Positions 58,276 to 64,000 of a stretch of 64,000 bases of DNA are shown here, piece after piece. Under the pieces are notes generated by a model that saw only the letters and a list, made by a program, of their open reading frames with translations, was not told the DNA's origin and ran no database searches. Origin of the DNA: Cervus elaphus. Lineage: Eukaryota > Chordata > Mammalia > Artiodactyla > Cervidae. The stretch covers positions 5,146,001 through 5,210,000 of the forward strand of contig NC_057827.1 of the NCBI RefSeq assembly GCF_910594005.1, in the 5' to 3' direction. The first letter of the stretch is position 1; every line of letters starts with the position of its first letter. Both the position numbers and the translations under genes were made by a program.

Positions 58276-61200
58276 AATGCAGGCTCGTCTTGCAACTCTC
58301 AAAATGATGGGATTGCTAAATCCCCTGTGGAGACCCTAGAGAAAGCCCTAGTTCCCACCTCATCTCGACGGGGGGCCTCAAATCACTTTGAAAACTCGAG
58401 AGGCAAGTGAAGTTCAATGCTTCATAAGAAAACGATGCCTGTCTCCTCTTGAAGACTGACAGGAGCCACAGTATCTCTCTGGCAACTGGAAAGGGACACT
58501 GTGTCTCACGCCTCACATCGAGAGTCGGGAGACACTGTGTCTCACGCCTCACTTCGAGAGTCGTCCCTATTGCCCTGCCAAGCCTCGAGGAGAATGCCAA
58601 AGTGTCCCTGGCAACTAGACAGGAGTCCTGACGTCGCTGAACAAACTCGAGTTTTGAAGGGCCATCCCTGCTGTAACTCGAGAACATAACCCAGGTTCCT
58701 GCTGCAACTCGAGAAAGACCATTAGACTTTCCACTAGCTGTGAGATGTGGCCCGATTCCCCTGCACTGCGTGCACAGCAAGTCCGTGTTTCCCATCAAAC
58801 ACGAAAGGAGCCTTGACTTCCTTGATGGAACTCCAGAGAGTCCCCAAGAACACTGTCACAAGCCTAGAGGGACTCTGAGGTCCCCGCAGCAACAAGAAAG
58901 TGCTCCGTGTACTCCAAATCAACTCGAGATGAGGACCGATTCCCCTGCATTTTCGCCAGAGCCATCCCACGTACCCCATCAAACATGACAAGTGGCTTGA
59001 CTTCCTTTAGGCAACTCCGAGATTCCCCAACAATTCTGTCACAAGTCTAGAGGAACACAAAGTTCAGCACAGCAACTCGAGCAAAGCTCCGTGTACCCCA
59101 AATAATCTTGAGATGAGAGCTGATTCCATTGCTTTGACTCAAGAGGAAGGCCAACTTTCCACAAGCAACTAAAGAGGAGGCTTCTCTCAGCTAGAAGTAT
59201 GTGAGAGGGACCCTGAATTTGCTACCTCAAGTGGAATGGACACCGACATGTCCTGAATCGAAATAAAGTCGGATCTCCCTGCAGTGATTTAAATGGAGGT
59301 TCGTCTTTCATCTCCCAAGTTGAAGGGATGTCTGAATCCCCTGTGGAGACCCTAGAGAAAGCCCTAGTTCCATGCCTCATCTTGACAGGAGGCCTCACAT
59401 CCCTTTGACAACTCGAGAGGAATGCGGAGTTCAATGCTTCAAAAAGACACGATGCCTGACTCATCTTGAAAATTGATAGGAATCCCAATATCCCTGTGGC
59501 AATGGGAAAGGGACCCTTGGTCTCCTGACTCACCTCAAGAGGCGTCCCTATTGCCCTGTCAAGCCTCGAGGAGAATCCGAGGTGTCCTGCACAACTAGAC
59601 AGGAGTCCTGACGTCACTGTACAAACACGAGTTTTGAAGGGCCACCCCTGTCGTAACGAGAATATAGCCCAGTTTCCCGCCTCAACACGAGAAAAACAAT
59701 GAGCTGTCCCCCTCCCTGCGAGATTAAGCCCGATTCCTCGGCATTGCGTGCAGAGCAATTCTTGTTCCGCCATCAAACACAAAAGGAGCCTTGATTCCTT
59801 GATGGAACTCCAGAGAGTCCCCAAGAACACTGTCACAAATTTAGAGGGACCCTGAGATCCCCAGAGCAACACTAAAGAGCACTGTGTACACCAAATCAAA
59901 TTGAAATGAGGCCCGATTCCCCTGCATTGGCACCAGAGCCATCCCACGTTCCCCATCAAACACCACCAGTGGCTTGACTTCTTATAGGCAACTCCAGAGA
60001 TTCCCAGAGAACACCGTCCCAAGTCTACAGGAACACCAAGTCCAGCACAGCAACATCACAAAAGCTCTGTGAACACCAAATCATCTCGAGATGAGAGCTG
60101 ACTCCCTGGCTTTGACTCAAGAGGAATGCCAACTCTCCACAAGCACCTCAAGTGGAGGCTTTTCTCAGCTAAAGGTATGGGAGTGGGACCCTGAGTTTGC
60201 TGCCTCAAGTGGAATGGACACCGAGATGCCCTGACTCGAAATAATGCCGGATATCCCTGCAGTGACTTGAATGCAGGCTCGTCTTTCATCTCACAAGATG
60301 AAGAGATGTCTGAATCCCCTGTGGAGACCCTAGAGAAAGCCCTAGTTTCCTGCCTCAACTCGACAGGAAGCCTCACATCCCTTTGATAACTGGAGAGACA
60401 CGCGGATTTCAATGATTCAAAAGGAGACGATGCTTGAATCCTCTTGAAAATTGATAGGAATCCCAATATCCCTGTGGCAAGTGGAAAGGGACCCTGGGTC
60501 CCCCGCCTCAACTCGAGAGGCATCCCTATTGCCCTGCCAAGCCTCAAGGAGAATCCCGAGGTGTTCTCGCAACTAGACAGGCCTCCTGACGTCCCTGAAG
60601 CAACACGAGTTTTGAAGGTCTTTCCCCGCCGTAACTCGAGAACATAACCCAGGTTCCCACCGCAACTCGAGAAAAACCATGAGACTTCCCCCTCGCCACA
60701 AGATGAGGCCCGATTCCACAACACTGCGTGTAGAGCAAGTCCGTGTTCTGCAGCAAACACGAAAGGAGCTTTGAGTTATTTGATGGAACCCCAGAGAGTC
60801 CCCAAGAACACTGTCTCAAGTCTAGAGGGATCCTGAGGTCACTGCAGCAACACGAAACAGCTCCATGTACTCCAAATCAACTCGAGATGAGAGCTTACTC
60901 CCTGGGTTCGATTCAAGAGGAATACCAACTTTCCACAAGCACCTCAAGAGGAGGCGTCTCTCAGCTATAGGTATGTGAGAGGGACCCTGAGTTTGTGGCC
61001 TAAAGTGGAATGGACACTGATATGCCCTGACTCGACATGAAGCCGGATATCACTGCAGTGACTTGAATGCAGGCTTGTCTTGCACCTTCAGGAAGAAGGG
61101 ATATCTGAATCCCCTGTGGAGACCCTAGAGAAAGCCCTAGTTCCCCGACTCATCTCGACAGGAGGCCTCACATCATTTGAAAACTCGAGAGGTACGTGGA

Positions 61201-64000
61201 GATCAATGCTTCAAAAGAAGACGATGCCTGAATCCTCTTGAAAATTGATAGGAATCCCAATATCCCTGTGGCAAGTGGAAAGGGATGCTCGGTCTCCTGC
61301 CTCAACTGGAGAAGTGTCCCTATTGCCCAGCCAAGCCTCGAGGAGAATCCCGAGGTGTCCCTCACAACTAGACAGGAGTCCTGACGTCTCTGAACAAACA
61401 CGAGTTTTGAAGGGCCATGCCCGTCATAACTCGAGTGTATACCCCAGGTTCCTTCCGGAACTCGAGAAAAACCATGAGACTCCCCCTCACCGCGAGATGA
61501 GGCCCAATTTCCCTGGATTGCATGAAGAGCAGTTCTGTGTTTCCCAACAAACACAAAAGGAGCCTTGACTTCCTTGATGGAAATCCAGAGTCCCCAAGAA
61601 CACTGTCACAAGTCTAGAGTGACCCTGACGTCACCACAGCAACACGAAGGAGCTCCGTGTACACCAAATCAACTCGAGATGAGGTCCGATTCCCCTGCTT
61701 TGGTTCCAGAGCCATCCCGCATTCCCCATCAAACACGACATGTGGCTTGACTTCCTTTAGGCAACTCCAGAGAATCTCTGAGGACACTGCCCCATATCTA
61801 GAGGAACACCAAGTTCAGCACATCAACTCGGGCAAAGCTCCTTCTAGCCCAAATCATCTCTAGATGAGAGCTGATTCCCTGACTTCAACTCCAGAGAAAT
61901 GCCAAAGTTCCATAAGCACCTCAAGAGGAGGCTTCTCTCAGCTATACATATGTGAGAGGGACCCTAATTTTGCTGCCTCAAGTGGAATGGACTCCCTGAT
62001 GCCCTAACTCGAAATAAGGCTGGATTTCCCTGCAGAGACTTGAATGCAGGCTCGTCTTTCATCTCACAAGATGTCGGGATGTCTGAATCCCCTGTGGAAA
62101 CCCTAGGGAAAGCCATAGTTCCCCGCCTCATCTCGACAGGGGGCCTCAAATTCCTTTGAAAACTGGAGAGGTATGTGGAGTTCAATGCTTCATAAGGAAA
62201 CGATGCCTGACTCCTCTTGAAAACTGACAGGAGTCACAGTATCGTTCTGGCAACTGGAAAGGGACACTGTGTCTCACGCCTCACCTCGAGAGTCATCGCT
62301 ATTGCCCTGCCAAGCCTCGAGGGGAATCCCAAGGTGTCCCTCGCAACTAGACAGGAGTCCTGACATCGCTGAACCAACAGGAGTTTTCAAGGACCATCCC
62401 AGCTGTAACTCGAGAACATAACCCAGGTTCCCACTGCAACTCAAGAAAGACCATTAGACTTTCCCCTCGCCGCGAGATATGCCCTGATTCCCCTGCACTG
62501 CGTGCAGAACAAGTCCGTGTTCCCCATCAAACACCAAATGAGCCTTGACTTCCTTGATGGAACTCCAGAGAGTCCCAAAGAACACTGTCACCAATCTAGA
62601 GGGACCCTGACGACCCCACAGCAACACGAAAGTGCTCCGTGTACTCCAAATCAAATCGAGATGAGGCCCAAATCCCCTGCATTGTCTCCAGTGCCGTCTC
62701 GTGTTCTGCATCAAACACGACAAGTGGCTTGACTTCCCTTTGGCAACTCCAGAGATTTTCCGAGAATACTGTCACATGTCAAGAGGAACACAAATTCAGC
62801 ACAGCAAGTTGAGAAATGCTCCGTGTACCCCAAATCATCTTGAGATGAGAGCTGGTTCCGTGGCTTGAACTAAAGGGGAATTCCAACTTTCCACAAGCAC
62901 CTCGAGAGGAGGTTTCTGTCTGCTATAGGTATATGAGAGGGACCCTGAGTTTGCTGCCTCAAGTGGAATGGACACCGAGATGCGCTGACTCGAAATAAGG
63001 AAGAATTTCCCTGCAGTGACTTGAATGCAGGCTCGTCTTTCATCTCCCAAAGTGAAGGGATGTCTGAATCCACAATGGAGACCCTAGAGAAAGCCCTAGT
63101 CATCCGCCTCATATTGACAGGAGGCCTCACATCCTTTTGAAAACTCGAGAGGCACACGGAGGTCAAGGCTTCAAAAGGAGACGATGACTGACACCTCTTG
63201 AACATTGATAGGAATCCCAATATTACTGTGGCAACTGGAAAGGGAACCTGGGTCTCCCGCCTCACCTCAAGAGGCGTCCCTATTGCCCTCCCAAGCCTCG
63301 AAGAGAATCCCGAGGAGTCCTTCGCATCTACACAGGAGTCCTGACGTCTGTGAACCAACTCGAGTTTTGAAGGGCCATCCCTGCCGTAACTCGAGAACAT
63401 AACCCCGGTTCCCGCCACAACTCGAGAAAAACCATGAGACTTCCCACTAGCCGCAAGATGAGGCCTGATTCCACTGCATTACATGCAGAGAAAGTCCATG
63501 TTCCCCATCAAACACGAAAGAAGCCTTAACTTCCTTGATCGAACTCCAGAGATTCTCAAGAACACTGTCACAAGTCTAGAGGGAACCTGAGGTCCCCTCA
63601 CTGACACGAAAGAGTTCCCTGTACCCCAAATCAACTTGACATGAGGCCCGATTCCCCAGCATTGGCTCCAGAGCCATCCCGCATTCCCCATCAACCAAGA
63701 CATGTAGCTTGACTTCCTTTAGGCAAGTCCAGAGATTCTCTGAGAACACCGTCTCAAGTCCAGAGGAACACCAAGTTCAGCACATCAACTTGAGAAAAGC
63801 TCCGTGTACCACAAATCATCTTGAGATGAGAGCTGATTCCCTGGCTTCAACTCAAGAGGAATGCCAAAGTTCCACAAGCACCTCAAGAGGAGGCTTCTCT
63901 CAGCTATAGATACGTGAGAGGGACCCTGAGTTTGCTGCCTAAAGCGGAATGGACTCCCTGATGCCCTAACTCGAAATAAGGTGGGATTTTCCCACAGTGA
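58275..64000 (-). repeat. Mixed-length monomer zone at the right end
   Basis: Spacings are 1016, 978, 796, 977 and 981 bp, then the window ends inside a monomer. The 1016-bp unit is a standard one plus a 36-bp tandem duplication. One short-type unit (60269-61065) sits among standard units. Confidence 0.88.
58495..58566. repeat. 36-bp tandem duplication inside a monomer
   Basis: The unit beginning GACACTGTGTCTCACGCCTC occurs at 58495 and 58531, differing at a few positions. The equivalent place near 62255 has a single copy. At 36 bp it does not fit the 31-bp subrepeat period and so arose by a separate slippage event. Confidence 0.9.

Larger units (their letters stand above)
32923..64000 (-). 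repeat. Satellite I-like tandem array, reverse orientation
   Basis: The same 31-bp-based satellite on the opposite strand. The reverse phase mark GAATGCAG (or its near variants) lies at 33541, 34705, 35686, 36664, 37831, 38996, 39975, 41138, 42118, 43103, 44090, 45066, 46045, 47025, 48006, 48984, 49962, 50943, 51925, 52722, 53515, 54307, 55102, 55897, 56690, 57479, 58275, 59291, 60269, 61065, 62042 and 63023. Spacings fall into three classes: about 795, about 980 and about 1165 bp, plus one 1016. There is no host gene in this stretch; all open frames are satellite artefacts. Confidence 0.93.

Overview
This window holds almost no conventional genes. It is a block of ruminant (pecoran) satellite DNA, very probably centromeric or pericentromeric heterochromatin, interrupted by one degenerate endogenous retrovirus (ERV). 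The satellite is built from ~31-bp subrepeats, often starting with a CTCGAG-like core, combined into monomers of mainly ~980 bp, with ~795-bp and ~1165-bp size variants. A 31-bp substructure is the hallmark of the pecoran satellite I (bovine 1.715-like) family. The coexistence of ~1-kb and ~0.8-kb monomers recalls cervid satellite I, so a deer is my best guess, but bovids are not excluded. A Bov-tA-type SINE core inside the ERV independently points to a ruminant.

Layout: 1-23539 is satellite with monomers in the + orientation (24 anchor points, 980 bp apart except two 796-bp spacings at 21340-22932). 23540-32019 is an 8480-bp class II (betaretrovirus-like, HML/ERVK-type) provirus on the minus strand, with a 6-bp target duplication TCTGGG on both sides. 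Removing the provirus and one TSD copy leaves exactly one 980-bp satellite monomer. 32020-32922 is more + orientation satellite. At about 32922 the array flips polarity, and everything to 64000 is the same satellite in the opposite orientation. The reversed array shows zones: alternating 1165/980-bp units (33541-42118), uniform 980-bp units (42118-51925), eight consecutive ~795-bp units (51925-58275), and a mixed zone to the end.

The provirus, read on the minus strand, runs: 5' LTR (31378-32019), degraded Lys-type primer binding site, splice donor, a gag cut down to the capsid end and nucleocapsid, dUTPase, protease, RT (split by a SINE), integrase (split by a 456-bp insertion), env, polypurine tract and 3' LTR (23540-24196). 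No reading frame is intact, and several catalytic or metal-binding residues are visibly lost.

The many open frames of 60-275 codons across the satellite are not genes. They arise because a 31-bp repeat cycles through all three frames and its consensus is poor in stop codons on both strands. I see no host gene, rRNA, tRNA or CRISPR array. The main interest is structural: reciprocal products of unequal crossing-over, an abrupt polarity switch, a bare poly(A) insertion with target duplication, and several recent higher-order duplications.
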